From Nelumbo lutea (lineage: Eukaryota; Streptophyta; Magnoliopsida; Proteales; Nelumbonaceae): 64,000 nt of DNA. Location: the NCBI GenBank assembly GCA_022828595.1, contig JAKGHH010000002.1, positions 66,622,383 to 66,686,382 on the forward strand, read 5' to 3'. Shown in pieces: positions 11,741-23,889 of the stretch. The translations under genes and the position numbers were made by a program. Every line of letters starts with the position of its first letter. Position 1 is the stretch's first letter. The notes under the pieces are model-generated. The model saw only the letters and a program-made list of their open reading frames with translations. It did no database searches and was not told the origin of the DNA.

Positions 11741-13192
11741 ATCTTATACTTGGCGAAAGAAAAAGAGGCCCTGCTCAACCTCCAATCACACTTCATTCGG
11801 AAAATCCCGAGGTCAGAGAACACTGAGGCCGACGCTCTGTCCTGGCTAGCCAGCACAAGTCACAACAACACGAGAACCGTGTACATAGAGAATTTACCTC
11901 GGCCTAGTATTCTCGGGGGGGGGGGGGCAGAGGAGGTCGCTCCTGTCCTAGAAGCAGAGCCGAGCTGGATCGACCCACTTGCAAGCTTCTTGATAGACGG
12001 AACCCTCCCTGCAGAACGCAATGCGGCCAAGAGGGTGCAGCGCTAGGCAACCAAATACGTCATAATTGATGAATGGTTGTACCGACGGTCCTACACGCTC
12101 CCCTACTTGCATTGCCTGCGACCAGCCGAAGTCGAGTTCGTACTCCGAGACACTCATGAAGGCCTATGCGGCAAACACCTGGGTGGTAGAGCACTTGCCC
12201 AAAAAGCACTTCGACAAGGATACTACTGGCCAACGATGAAGGTAGAAGCAGTCGAGCTCGTTAGGAAATGCGACAAATGCCAGAAGCACGCCAATATCCA
12301 CCATCAGCCTACTTCCGACCTCAAATACCTCGCCAGCCCCTGGCCCTTTGCACAATGGGGCATCGACCTCCTGGGGCCATTCCCGCTAGCAACAGGAGGG
12401 AGAAAATTCCTAGTTGTAGCAGTGGATTACTTCACGAAGTGGATAGAAGCCGAACCTCTGGCAACAGTTACGGCCTGAAACATACAAAACTTCTTTTGGA
12501 AGAACATAGTATGTCGTTTTGGGTTACCTCGGGTACTAATCTCCGACAATAGCAAGCAGTTTGAGGATATCAAGTTCCAAGAGTGGTGCTAGAGCATGGG
12601 GATTCAGCAGAACTTCACATCAGTCGTGCACCCGCAGGCAAACAGTCAGACGGAAGTTATGAATAGAGTCATCCTGCGTGGACTGAAAGCACGTTTAGAT
12701 CGAGCTAAGGGATTGTGGGCCGAAGAGCTACCAAGCGTTTTATGGGCTCACTAAACTACAGAAAAAACCGCCACGGGAGAAACCCCCTTCAACCTCACCT
12801 ACGACACTAAAGCAGTGATCTCGGCTGAAATCAAAGTACCAACATTGCGACTAGAAACATACGACGATCGGACAAATGGAGACGAGTTACGGACCAACCT
12901 TGACCTACTGGACGAGGTAAGGGATCTTGCGCACATTCGGATAGTGGCCTATCAGCAGTAGGTAGCTCGCTACTACAATGCCAGAGTAAAGCAGCGAAGC
13001 TTCCGGGTTGGCGACCTAGTCCTTCGTAAGATTATGGTGCCCAAACCCAGCGTGGGCAAGCTTGGACCAAACTGGGAAGGGACCTATAAATTAAAGAGAG
13101 CACTCGGGGGGGCATACGAGCTCGAAACCTTAGAAGGCAAACAAGTACCTCGAGCGTGGAACATTGTGAACTTAAGGCGATACTACCTATAA
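11738..13192 (+). pseudogene. G1 integrase (broken)
   Basis: The tail of RNase H (MILYLAKEKEALLNLQSHF) leads into the zinc-binding domain (HEGLCGKHLGGRALAQKAL, CDKCQKHANIHHQP). The catalytic core follows: WGIDLLGPFPLA has the first Asp, VLISDNSKQF the second, and QANSQTEVMNR the Glu. The C-terminal domain has FRVGDLVLRKIMVP and ends VNLRRYYL at 13192. Integrase inserts the cDNA into the host chromosome. Stops at about 12045, 12477, 12590, 12753 and 12959 inactivate it. There is no chromodomain. A run of eight or more G lies at 11917-11927. Confidence 0.9.
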
Positions 13193-13287
13193 ACCGCCAA
13201 GGGAAGTGGATGAAATCGCTTCAAGGGCCTAAGGGCCATGATGCAGAGCCAAGAGGAACCTCGGCGTAAGCAAGCAAAGAAAAGTCG

Positions 13288-13440
13288 GGCATATTATCAG
13301 CTTGGCAAAAAATTAGTTCGCTAAAAAATCCTTAGCGCCGAAACAGGTCGCGTAAGTACAATAACCCGGACGAGAGTGGCATATTATCAGATCGACAAAG
13401 AATCAGTTCGGGAAAAAGAACACTTAGGCAAAAAGATTGT
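13288..13440 (+). repeat. Imperfect 90-bp tandem repeat between G1 pol and the antisense ORF
   Basis: GGCATATTATCAG occurs at 13288 and again at 13378, each followed by a related segment (GACAAA-like, then AGTTCG). This gives about 1.7 copies of a 90-bp unit. The same position in G2 and G3 holds unrelated tandem repeats. Confidence 0.7.
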
Positions 13441-13511
13441 CTATTCCGTTGCAAGAAATAAGAGTACATTGGCCATCAGAAGGCACTTCAAAAAAAAAAA
13501 AATCTGCGTCT

Positions 13512-15482
13512 TTACATGCCCGGAGCTACTTCTTTGCCATTAGAAGGCACTTCAACAACACCCGAAGACCCTGCCTCTCCTTCAGAATCCGGCTCGCCAT
13601 CGGCAGCATTGGCCATCTCCTGAGTTATACGTGAAGTGGATATGGCACTAACATCGAGGTCAGGGTACGTGCTCCGGATCATCCACCGGCTCAGCTTGAA
13701 CCCCCTTCTGTAAGAATCCACCATCAGATCGTCAAAACGCAGAGAGGCAATATAGTCTTCAACGGCCTTCTTCTTGGCGTCTTTAATGCCTTGGGAAAAA
13801 ATCTGTGTTTTTTCCCTGATGTCCTCCTAAAGATATTTGACTTGATGCTGCAAGTCCAACTTCAAGTCCGCCATGTGCTTGATGACTACCCCCATGGCCT
13901 CGACATCACGCTGAGACATCGCCTGCCTGGCCATGGCGAAGCGAGCAGCCTCTTCGGCAGCATAAGCGGCCACCTCAACAGCTCGGGTATTCGCCTCGGC
14001 AGCACGAAAAGCCTCTTCAGCAGCATGGGCGGCAGCCTCAGCAGCTCGCGCCTGTTGCGAGCTCCTCTCCACTTGGGCTGCTAAGGCGTGAATTGAAGAA
14101 TTCACCTACCAAAAGAAACAAGTGAGCAACAACAGCAAAAGCGATAGAAAATGAACAAGGTCAGACTTACCACCATAGCATGTGTTACGACGCGGCAGGC
14201 GACCTTATTCAAAGGAAGATCGGTCCACGCTGCGATCTCCTCAGGGAAAGTAGCCTCCCTACTCTTTTGAAGAGCGTAGTTCAGCATCAACACGCTCCTG
14301 AACTCCCCTTGAGCTCCCGAGCCCGAGGGCCCAGCTCACATATGAGTGGACCCAGAGTGAGTAGGAGCACTGGAGTATGCAGGAGCACCCGTATGAGTGG
14401 TCTCAGCGTAAGGCGCCCCGGTAGTTTCATGCATCAGCGGAGTCACCTTGGGCTCCCTGGGCAGATCCTTCGGCATGTGGCCTGGAACTTGAGTCTCCTC
14501 ATTCGGGGGCAGCTCGGTACGAGTTCACTTGGCGACCCGCTTCCTCCTCTTCATGCCCTGGAACAGGCGCCCCCCACGAGTTCTCTTCGCATCCATCACA
14601 CCTGCAGAAACGAGTTCGACATCAGAAAAAATGAAGGAACAAAGCAAACAAGAAATCGCAGAACTAGAAACCTACCGGAACTCAGGCCGGCCGCAACAAG
14701 CTTGGCCTCTGTTAAGTACTTATGGCACTTTAAACCTTGTCGTGCCCATTGCCGGAGGCCCTTCACCGTCTCTTTGTAAAGAATAACACCAGAATCAGGA
14801 GTGGCCTCACCCCACCCGGTCTGAAAGGGCCATCCTTGTGCACTTTGCACACCAAAGTAATCCCACTTCCACGCCGGGACCTTATTAGGAAGATCGTGCA
14901 GAAGCTTAAAGCCCGGGCGAGGAGAAAGGTAATACGCCCGTCTTCCCCCAGGAAGAGAACCTGCTTGTCTCTTGAGCATCAAGATGGAGGAGAATATCTC
15001 CAAGTCTAAAGGGAAATTCTGCTCGCAAAAAAGGGAGACTGTCCCCACTAGGTTCCGAATAGAGTTCGGGTGAAGCTGGCCAATGGTAACACCAAAGTGG
15101 TTTATGACTTCGACTAAAAGGGGGTGGAAAGGCAGTCGCAGCCCCGCAGTGAGCTGCTCTCAAAAAATCAAGATCTTGTCAGGAACGTGTTCCCAAGGAA
15201 AACTACCCAAGGGAATGAAATATGTATACCCCCAGGCAGACTGTAAGACATGAGTATAGATTGGAGCCCCTCGGGCGTCATGGTCGAGGGACCAAACCTG
15301 TCTAGCATCCGACCTCGGCGAGAGGTAGACGCCAAACTGCCCGAAGTGGCTCGGCCTACGGGTTCATAGTCACCCTCAAGTTCCACCTCGGGATCACTAA
15401 GGCAGTCAGGGGATACGGCTCGATTTGTAGAACCTACATCAGTCCTACTTGAAGAGTCATCTGAGCTATCAAAGCTAGACAT
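13512..15482 (-). pseudogene. G1 antisense ORF (Tat-lineage aORF), broken
   Basis: This ORF is antisense to the element's pol, between integrase and the 3' LTR, as known for several Tat-lineage elements. It starts MSSFDSSDDSSSRTDVGS (15482). A conserved core follows at 14800-15050 (FPLDLEIFSSILMLK, YYLSPRPGFKLLHDLPNK, then WKWDYF and GWPF). Next come an Ala/Glu-rich coiled coil (13827-14105) and an acidic tail ending at 13512. G2 has the same layout and core (SPRPGFKLLQGLPNK, WKWGYF). The function of this protein is unknown. The frame is broken into at least four pieces here, though some breaks could be introns, such as one around 14106-14590. Confidence 0.75.
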
Positions 15483-15676
15483 CGAGGAAAAGAGGTGAAT
15501 TCAGGAAGGTACTCACCGGAAAGTTTTGAAGGCTCCGGAGACGGGAACAAGCCAAAAACTTTGAAGGCTAAGTAACCAGGCTAGACGCAAGCTGAAAAAC
15601 TTGGACGCGAGCTGAAAAGTTGGACGCAAGTTCAAGAGGCAAACTGCAGAAGTGACAAATCGACTGGGGTCCCCCA

Positions 15677-15687
15677 CTATTTATAGC
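15677..15687 (-). promoter_or_regulatory. TATA box in front of the G1 antisense ORF
   Basis: On the minus strand this reads GCTATAAATAG, about 195 bp before the antisense ORF ATG. The identical 11-mer precedes the antisense ORF of G2 at 30039-30049, followed in both by a G-rich then C-rich stretch. This suggests a dedicated internal promoter. Transcription itself is not shown by the sequence. Confidence 0.65.
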
Positions 15688-16165
15688 TACAGTAACCAAG
15701 AACCGACCGCGCAGATTAAAGACAATCCGACGACCCACATTCACGCTAACCGCATGTCCCCTAAGGTCGAGACGTGATTGGCGCACGTCTTTCCGAAAAG
15801 AGTGAAACATCAGCGCACGTCTTTTTGAAACCGACGTCGCACTAGCGCACGTCTTTCTGAAACTGACCGTGCCGCATGTCTCCCTACAACTGACAAAACT
15901 ACCAGCGCACGTCCCTTCAGAACGGCAGTGGCGCGCTTTTTTCAAATTTAAATGACCCGGTGTCACGTCCTTGCGGTGTGAATTTTTGAAATTTAAACGC
16001 GCGCTGTCATGACCGTCAACATTTATGAGCAGTAGGCATGTTTTCCGCCTTCTCAGAACCGAAGAACCCTGGCAAAAGTAAATCGTGCAGTCAAGATTCG
16101 AAGAACGGGACAAATCCACCTACCACCTCGCAAAACTCCCCGCACCAGGGCAAGACCCTTGGCGC

Positions 16166-16179
16166 GAGGAGTGGGGGGG
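16166..16179 (+). other. G1 polypurine tract
   Basis: GAGGAGTGGGGGGG lies 4 bp before the 3' LTR. It is the expected primer for plus-strand DNA. G3 has the same type of tract at 52386-52397. Confidence 0.85.
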
Positions 16180-16183
16180 CAAT

Positions 16184-17148
16184 TGATGAAGCAAGATTTG
16201 GCCCGACCTCACAGTTATGCGACACGTGGCAAAAGCAACAGCTCGACACAAAAGCAAGCCTAAGGCACGAAGCACCAAGGGGAGAAACCAGCGGTCCGAA
16301 CTCCCTACTAGGGGCCCGAACTCACCCTTGGCCCCAAACCAGAAAGTAATCCGAATTGGCCTACCTTGCAATAGTTCAGGACATACTTCGCCGAACTGGC
16401 CCGCCTTGCAACAGTTCGGGATATACTTCGCCAAACTGGCCCTCCTTACAACAGTTCAGGATTCACCTCGCCGAACTGGCCTGCCTTGTAACAGTTCGGG
16501 ATACACCTTGCCGAACTGGCCTACCTTGTAATAGTTCGGGATACACCTCGCCGAACTGGCTTGCCTTGTAACAGCTCGGGATACCCCTCGCCGAACTGAC
16601 CGGCCCTGTACATACCTCCGAACTCAAGACTTCACCTCGCTCACCACTCCACCACATCACCTTCAGGGCACCAAAACCAAACAAACCGTACTATGCCTGA
16701 CACTGAGGAAGTTCGTACCTGAGGGCGCCGCACCTAACTAACTTGGGATCTGACGCTTGACGGCCGCACTCTAAACGGCCACCTACCACCGCCTCTTGGC
16801 ACCGCCATCTCCCGTTAGAGAGACGGTTAGGCAGTGGCGGTTCTGTCCCAGCAAAAGGACGACGGCCGAATTGACAGACGCAAGGGTAATCATACCCGAC
16901 CTAACAAGGGCCTCGGAGCGAGTGCGCGAAGTGGTTATAAAAGGCCCCCTGCCCCAACAAACAAGGTATGTGAACTTTGCGCTATCTGGTCTACACTTTG
17001 CCTTTGAGAGATTACTGACATGAGCTTCGGAGTTATCACACCGGGTTCCCCCTAGAGTTCTCTCATCTTTCCCATTTTAGGCTCCCCGATGCTCCAGCTC
17101 ATAGGCGAATTCCTTGACAGCTAAGTTCGACCGGATTGCGCTCCATCA
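16184..17148 (+). repeat. G1 3' LTR
   Basis: 965 bp, the partner of 6301-7267, with the same six 40-bp repeats (16351-16590) and TATA box (near 16935-16943). It is followed directly by the target duplication GATGG. Confidence 0.95.
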
Positions 17149-17153
17149 GATGG

Positions 17154-17633
17154 TTAATGGAAGACTCGGCCCTTTCTCTGGCGGTGCTCAAAAGATCTGA
17201 TACCCCTTTCTCATGGGTGGGTGAAGATGAGGATGATGAGAACTCTAAGAAAGCCACAAGGATTGAAATAAAGAGTGGTATCTGATCTGATTGGATTTCT
17301 TCCACCTCAGGCCAAGGAATGCCAGAGCAATTAGAGTGGTTCTTGGGCCAATAATCAACAAAATGGCAAAGGGGATGTGGTGGTTGTTGTTCTCTGTCAT
17401 TGAGTTTAGCAATTCATGTAAGAGCTTCGTTGTGAAGGGTTGAGAAGAAAACCAGAGGAGATAAGTCCAAACTCCATACGAGAGGAATCCTCAAATGGGA
17501 TTTGTTGTTTTGGAACGGAAAAAACCTTAGCTTTCAGGTTCATCGAGGGAGATAACACAAGCATTCCTTGGGAATCTTGGACTTGGTCACCAAATTTCTC
17601 TTTATTTAGTAGAATCCTACTATAGAGAACCAA
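17154..17633 (-). pseudogene. Unidentified coding fragment inside M1
   Basis: The minus strand has one fairly continuous frame over about 17154-17450. It includes PHPLCHFVDYWPKNHSNC, then GIPWPEVEEIQSDQIPLF, then a Ser-rich run and DLLSTARERAESSINHL. One stop (TGA) breaks the upstream part, and an adjacent frame is open to 17633. The composition is protein-like, and G1 inserted into it at the GATGG target. I do not recognise the family. It may be a host gene fragment carried by M1, in the manner of a Pack-MULE, or the end of an unrelated gene. Confidence 0.35.
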
Positions 17634-17834
17634 GGAACAAAGAAGAAAACGAGGTGGAAAAAGATGATCGTGGATAGGTTAGTTACTATGGAGAGTGAAG
17701 CAGATGGTTAGTTACTAAGGAGAGTGAAGTAGATGGGAAACAAATCTCAAATCTAAGAGGCTTATTTCTCACCTGTTGATGTGAGTAGTTGTAGAAGGAT
17801 TAGCAACACCTATTGGATGCACCACTATTTCTTG

Positions 17835-18610
17835 AGCTATATGGGTCCCAGAACGGCATGGCTAGTCTGGCATTCCATAGGCTTTCTTGAATGACGGCGG
17901 CCCCTGTTCATGTGCCGCTCAGTACCGATGGGAAGAAATGGCAGTACTCAAAATGCGGTGCTGAAAAACCGAATCAAACCGAACCGAAAAAACAGAACCG
18001 CAAAATGTGGTTAGTCGAATCGGTTGGTTCGGTTTCGTTTTGGAATTTTTGAGAAACTGAAGGATTGGTTCGGATTTTGATTAATCTATAAAAAACCGAT
18101 AGTTAACCAAATCAATCATATATATATTTATATATATATATATGTTTTATATATATTTTTAATATACGTTACATATTTTCTATGTATTTTATATAAATAC
18201 ATATTCATTATATATAAAAATATATTTATAATGATCTAATTACAAATATATAATATATTTTTAAAATATTTATAATATATTATATATCATTTATTATTTA
18301 TAATATAATATTATACATATGCTTATATAATACATATTATAAATATAAAAAACTGAAAAATCGAAGAACCGAAACTGGCAGACCGTTTAACCGGTGGTAC
18401 TGGTTTGATTTCAATTTGATGAAATAAAAAAACCAGTACCACTGATTCGGTTTACAAAAAGGGGCCATGTAACCGAACTGTGGGCACCCCTTCAAAAAGA
18501 TGCAATTGCCGACCAGAAATACTGAGGGGCACATGAACAGGGCCCGCCATCATTCAAGAAAGGCTATGGAAGGCCAGGCTAGCCGTGTCCTCTCGGGCTC
18601 AACATTAGTG
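17835..18610. mobile_element. Foldback element with long inverted arms
   Basis: The outer arms (about 17835-17943 and 18496-18610) are inverted copies sharing segments such as CTTTCTTGAATGA and CCTGTTCATGTG. The inner arms (about 17944-18120 and 18345-18495) are inverted copies rich in AACCGAA/TTCGGTT. The loop (18120-18345) is almost pure A/T with TATATA runs. There is no coding capacity. The inner part matches the foldback element at 46102-46567, so the outer arms may be the target element into which the inner one inserted, or extended arms of the same one. Confidence 0.65.
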
Positions 18611-18810
18611 TTGTTGGAGAAACCTAGATGGAAAGAACCCCATCCAAGAGAAATCAACGGAGAAAATAGGATGATCTCTCATTAAATTGTGCCAATCAGA
18701 TGGTTAATTTATCAATACATCAAGTTTTATCAAATCATTCTACCCAAATCATCGAAGGACAATTCCATTCAATGCCGAGGAAAGAAAAACGGTAAGGCAT
18801 GGGCGTGGAA

Positions 18811-20401
18811 GATCAATATATCACTATTACCCTTATGATTTAGCTAATTGACTAGATGTATTCTTATTGTTTAAAAATTGATTAACACTGTCCCTAATGT
18901 TTTTGACAATTGACTAACTCTGCCTTAGCATCTTTTAAATTTCCTTTATTTATGACATCACGTGACTGATATATTTATTTAAAATTCCTAAAATACCCTT
19001 TCCACATTCATTCTTAAAAATACCCTTTGATTTCTGTTACTAGAATACCATCCCTACAACCCTTCTTCATTACTTCTTTATCTATTTCAAATGAAAACCC
19101 AGGAGCAAAGATGTCGATCTCAGTTCCGGCGAAGAGATCTTAATTCTAACATTCTCAGTTCCAAGGAAAACCCTGGAACTAAGATCTATACTAAGGCTGA
19201 GATCTTAGTTCGCGAAAACCCAAGAATCACGCGATACCCTCTCTCTTCATCGCTACTGTTGATCCCTGTATAACTGGTGGTTCTTATTGTTCTTGGATTT
19301 TCATAATACTTGCTCTAACAGAAAGCGGTGGTGCTCTGCTCTGAGAGAGAGAGAGAGGGGAATGTGTACTCCCTCTGGCTTCGGCTGCAACCAAATCAAA
19401 TTCTGACAGGTTCCAGAGAAGAGAACAGAACCAGAAAAGAACAAATTCCCTCTACAGAAATGTCGATCTCAGCTCCAGCGAATAGAACGAGAGTGTAGAT
19501 ATCAGTTCCGGCGGGTTCCAAAGAAGAAAACAAGAAGGAGAGGGAGAAATCTACAGAGATGTCGATCCCAGTTCCGACGAAGAGAACTGAGAAACTGAGG
19601 ACAAACAAAAAGAGGAAGAAGAAATGTAAAATGGGTTTCTGTAAGAAGTTTCTTTTCTGTTATTGAGAGTTACAGGAAAGAGGGTCTAACTATGGCCCTC
19701 TCTCTTTGCTCTCTGCTCAATTCTCCTATGCCTCCCTCTATTGATATATTCATATTGTGCCCAAATGCTGGAAGGTGGGTTTAGAGCTGTTTCTCTCTCC
19801 GAAACCATGGGTGACGGTTTGACCTTTTCACGGTTGTAAGTTGGTTTGACCTTTTTTGTATAAAAAATCTACTGGTTTCTCTGAGGTCTGGATTTGTTTC
19901 CAATTCCCATTGCCTGGTTGGGGGATTGACTAATGGTTGAATCACATCTCCTTGTATGGAAACGTAACTGTAATCACAACTTTCAAACTCAGAAAAGAGA
20001 AGAGAAACTAGAGGGAGAGGAAGAGATCTGGGAGATTTACAGATTCCACAGTTCCGGTGGTTCCAGACGAGAGAACGAGAGGGAGAGGGAGAGATTTGAA
20101 AAATCTACTGGAGTTGTAGGGAGAAGATAACAAAAGGGAGAGGGAGAGACTTACAGTTCTGGCAGTTTTGGAGGTTCCGAAGAAGAGAACGGGCAGGAGA
20201 GGGAGAGATACACTTTTTGAAAATTTAAAGAAAAGTGGAGGGTAAAATAGCCTTTTTCAAGTTAACGTTGACACATGCTGCTGACAAATAAGGATTAGTC
20301 AATTGTCAAATACAATAAGGATAGTGTAAGTCAATTTTCAAATAGTAAGGGTACACTTAATCAATTAACTAAACCAGGAGGATAGTTTAAAAAATTTACC
20401 C
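18811..20401. mobile_element. M4: MULE-like inverted-repeat element
   Basis: Left (18830-18935) and right (20265-20401) segments are inverted copies sharing TTAGTTAATTGA-like, CTTATTGT and TTGACAATTGACTAA blocks. The right end closes ...AATTTACCC, the same GGGTAAA terminus as M1, M2 and M3. It also matches the M2 right terminal repeat (45330-45453). The left terminus is degenerate, and I see no target duplication. The interior (19090-20200) contains several repeats of a GTCGATCTCAGTTCCGGCGA-like segment but no recognisable protein. Confidence 0.65.
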
Positions 20402-20526
20402 TTGATTATTTCAGGGAAAAATGAAAAGAAAACAAAAAACCCAGTTTTAAATATCAAGTTCTTAGTATGATTTATTGATTCAACTTGGGATAGATATCAA
20501 CTTGCGTGGAAACCACTGTTGGCAAC

Positions 20527-20790
20527 TTCGCATTTTACTTTGGAAAGATGAGAAAGCTTATGTGTATTGGGCTATTTCAATAAAAATGTATGTAAATTAA
20601 ATAACAAAAGGGTGTAATGGATATTTAGAAAAATTGATGCTTCGTCTAAAGTTTTCCATTAGGTTAGTGACAGAATGGAGGTTTTTGTTGAGTTCTTTGA
20701 AAGTTTATGGAAGGTTTTTGTTAAAGTGAAACTAAAGTGGAAGTTTTTATGATTGTCAAAAACTCCAGGGGAGGTTTCTGTATTTTACCC
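20527..20790 (-). repeat. M1 right terminal inverted repeat
   Basis: The reverse complement matches 6017-6285. It ends ...TTTTACCC at 20790, followed by the nonamer CTCGTAAAA (20792-20800), or CCTCGTAAAA counted as ten. Confidence 0.8.
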
Positions 20791-21095
20791 CCTCGTAAAA
20801 ATCATAAACCAGTAGCTTCCCTGTATTAGAGACGTAATACGGAAAGCATGCATAGAATGTTGATTAACAAAATTAATTAAACATGTTTCTCAATTCTAAT
20901 TTTCATTTTGGTTTAACAAATTAACTGGTGATTCAATTCAAACTCACAGACAGAAACATTTTGAGTGGAGAACTTCAAATTCAATAGTAAATTAATTAGG
21001 ACAATATAAATGGAAACCCATTATAAATTGATAAAATTAAGTAGAGCAAACTAGCTAATTCTCTGGCTAATTGGTGAGATAGCTTCAATTAAATA

Positions 21096-23270
<2,175 letters not shown>

Positions 23271-23629
23271 GCATTAAAGAATCAAAGTGAGAACGACTCC
23301 ATTACAATAAGAGCTGAGAGCGAGATTATATAATTTCCAAGAAAAAAAGAAGCTGAGAGATTATATTTGAAAGGAAATCATGTAGAAATTTACAGACTTT
23401 GAACAAGACTAGGATCGTGAAACTTTAGCGAAGCTTGAACTTATAGAAAGCATATTGGACCCTCCAATAATATTACAATTGCAGAATGCCATGGGAGTCC
23501 AACGTGCACTTTTTTTTTTCTTTTTTGGTAATCAGTCCAACGTACACTTGAAGACCCGCATTTGCTACCTGGACCCTACAATATTATTGCACAACGCTAT
23601 CACAACTACCTCATTTTAAAATGGGTAAA

Positions 23630-23852
23630 TGAATCGAGATACACTCAGATTGAAGAGTACAATAATTTTTATTGATGTGTAATCTGGTATATATAAGTAC
23701 AGATACAAGAGTTTGAGATAAATACAAATACTGGGAATATTGTATCTCTGTTGTTGACAGATAACAGAGGAGATAAGGATAAACAATATAAATGTAGGGG
23801 CTTATTGCAAGAATCACATAGATTGGTTGTGTGATGCTGGTGTGGTCCGACA
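23630..23852 (-). repeat. C2 3' LTR
   Basis: 223 bp, partner of 27257-27476. It starts TGAATCGA and ends GTCCGACA as written on the plus strand. It is followed by a polypurine-tract complement (TCCCCCTTC, 23853-23861). Confidence 0.9.
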
Positions 23853-23889
23853 TCCCCCTTCAAGCGATGCATGGGGTGTTGCAATGCAC

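Larger units (their letters stand above)
6301..17148 (+). mobile_element. G1: full-length Tat-type Ty3/gypsy retrotransposon
   Basis: A complete element of 10,848 bp. Its parts in order are 5' LTR (6301-7267), primer-binding site, gag, protease, RT, RNase H, integrase, an antisense ORF, polypurine tract and 3' LTR (16184-17148). The target-site duplication is perfect: GATGG at 6296-6300 and 17149-17153. The order protease-RT-RNase H-integrase defines Ty3/gypsy. There is no chromodomain after integrase and there is an antisense ORF before the 3' LTR, both typical of the Tat lineage. The two LTRs are visibly very similar, but every coding region carries stops or frameshifts, so it is a dead copy. 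It lies within element M1. Confidence 0.95.
6017..20790. mobile_element. M1: MULE-like inverted-repeat element, heavily invaded
   Basis: Inverted copies of about 265 bp lie at 6017-6285 and 20527-20790. Both ends begin GGGTAAAATACA(A/G)AAACCTC and share blocks such as AACTCAACAAAAACCTCC and ACACATAAGCTTTCTC. The flanking nonamers are CTCCTAAAA (left) and CTCGTAAAA (right), eight of nine identical, as expected for a Mutator-like target duplication. Without the inserted gypsy element G1 (with its 5-bp duplication), the foldback element and M4, the original unit was about 1.8 kb. No transposase is present, so it was non-autonomous. Its interior includes an unidentified coding fragment (17154-17633). 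Confidence 0.75.

Noticed and set aside
12536..13192. Complete integrase in G1
   Set aside because: All three catalytic acids are visible, but at least five stops interrupt the frame.
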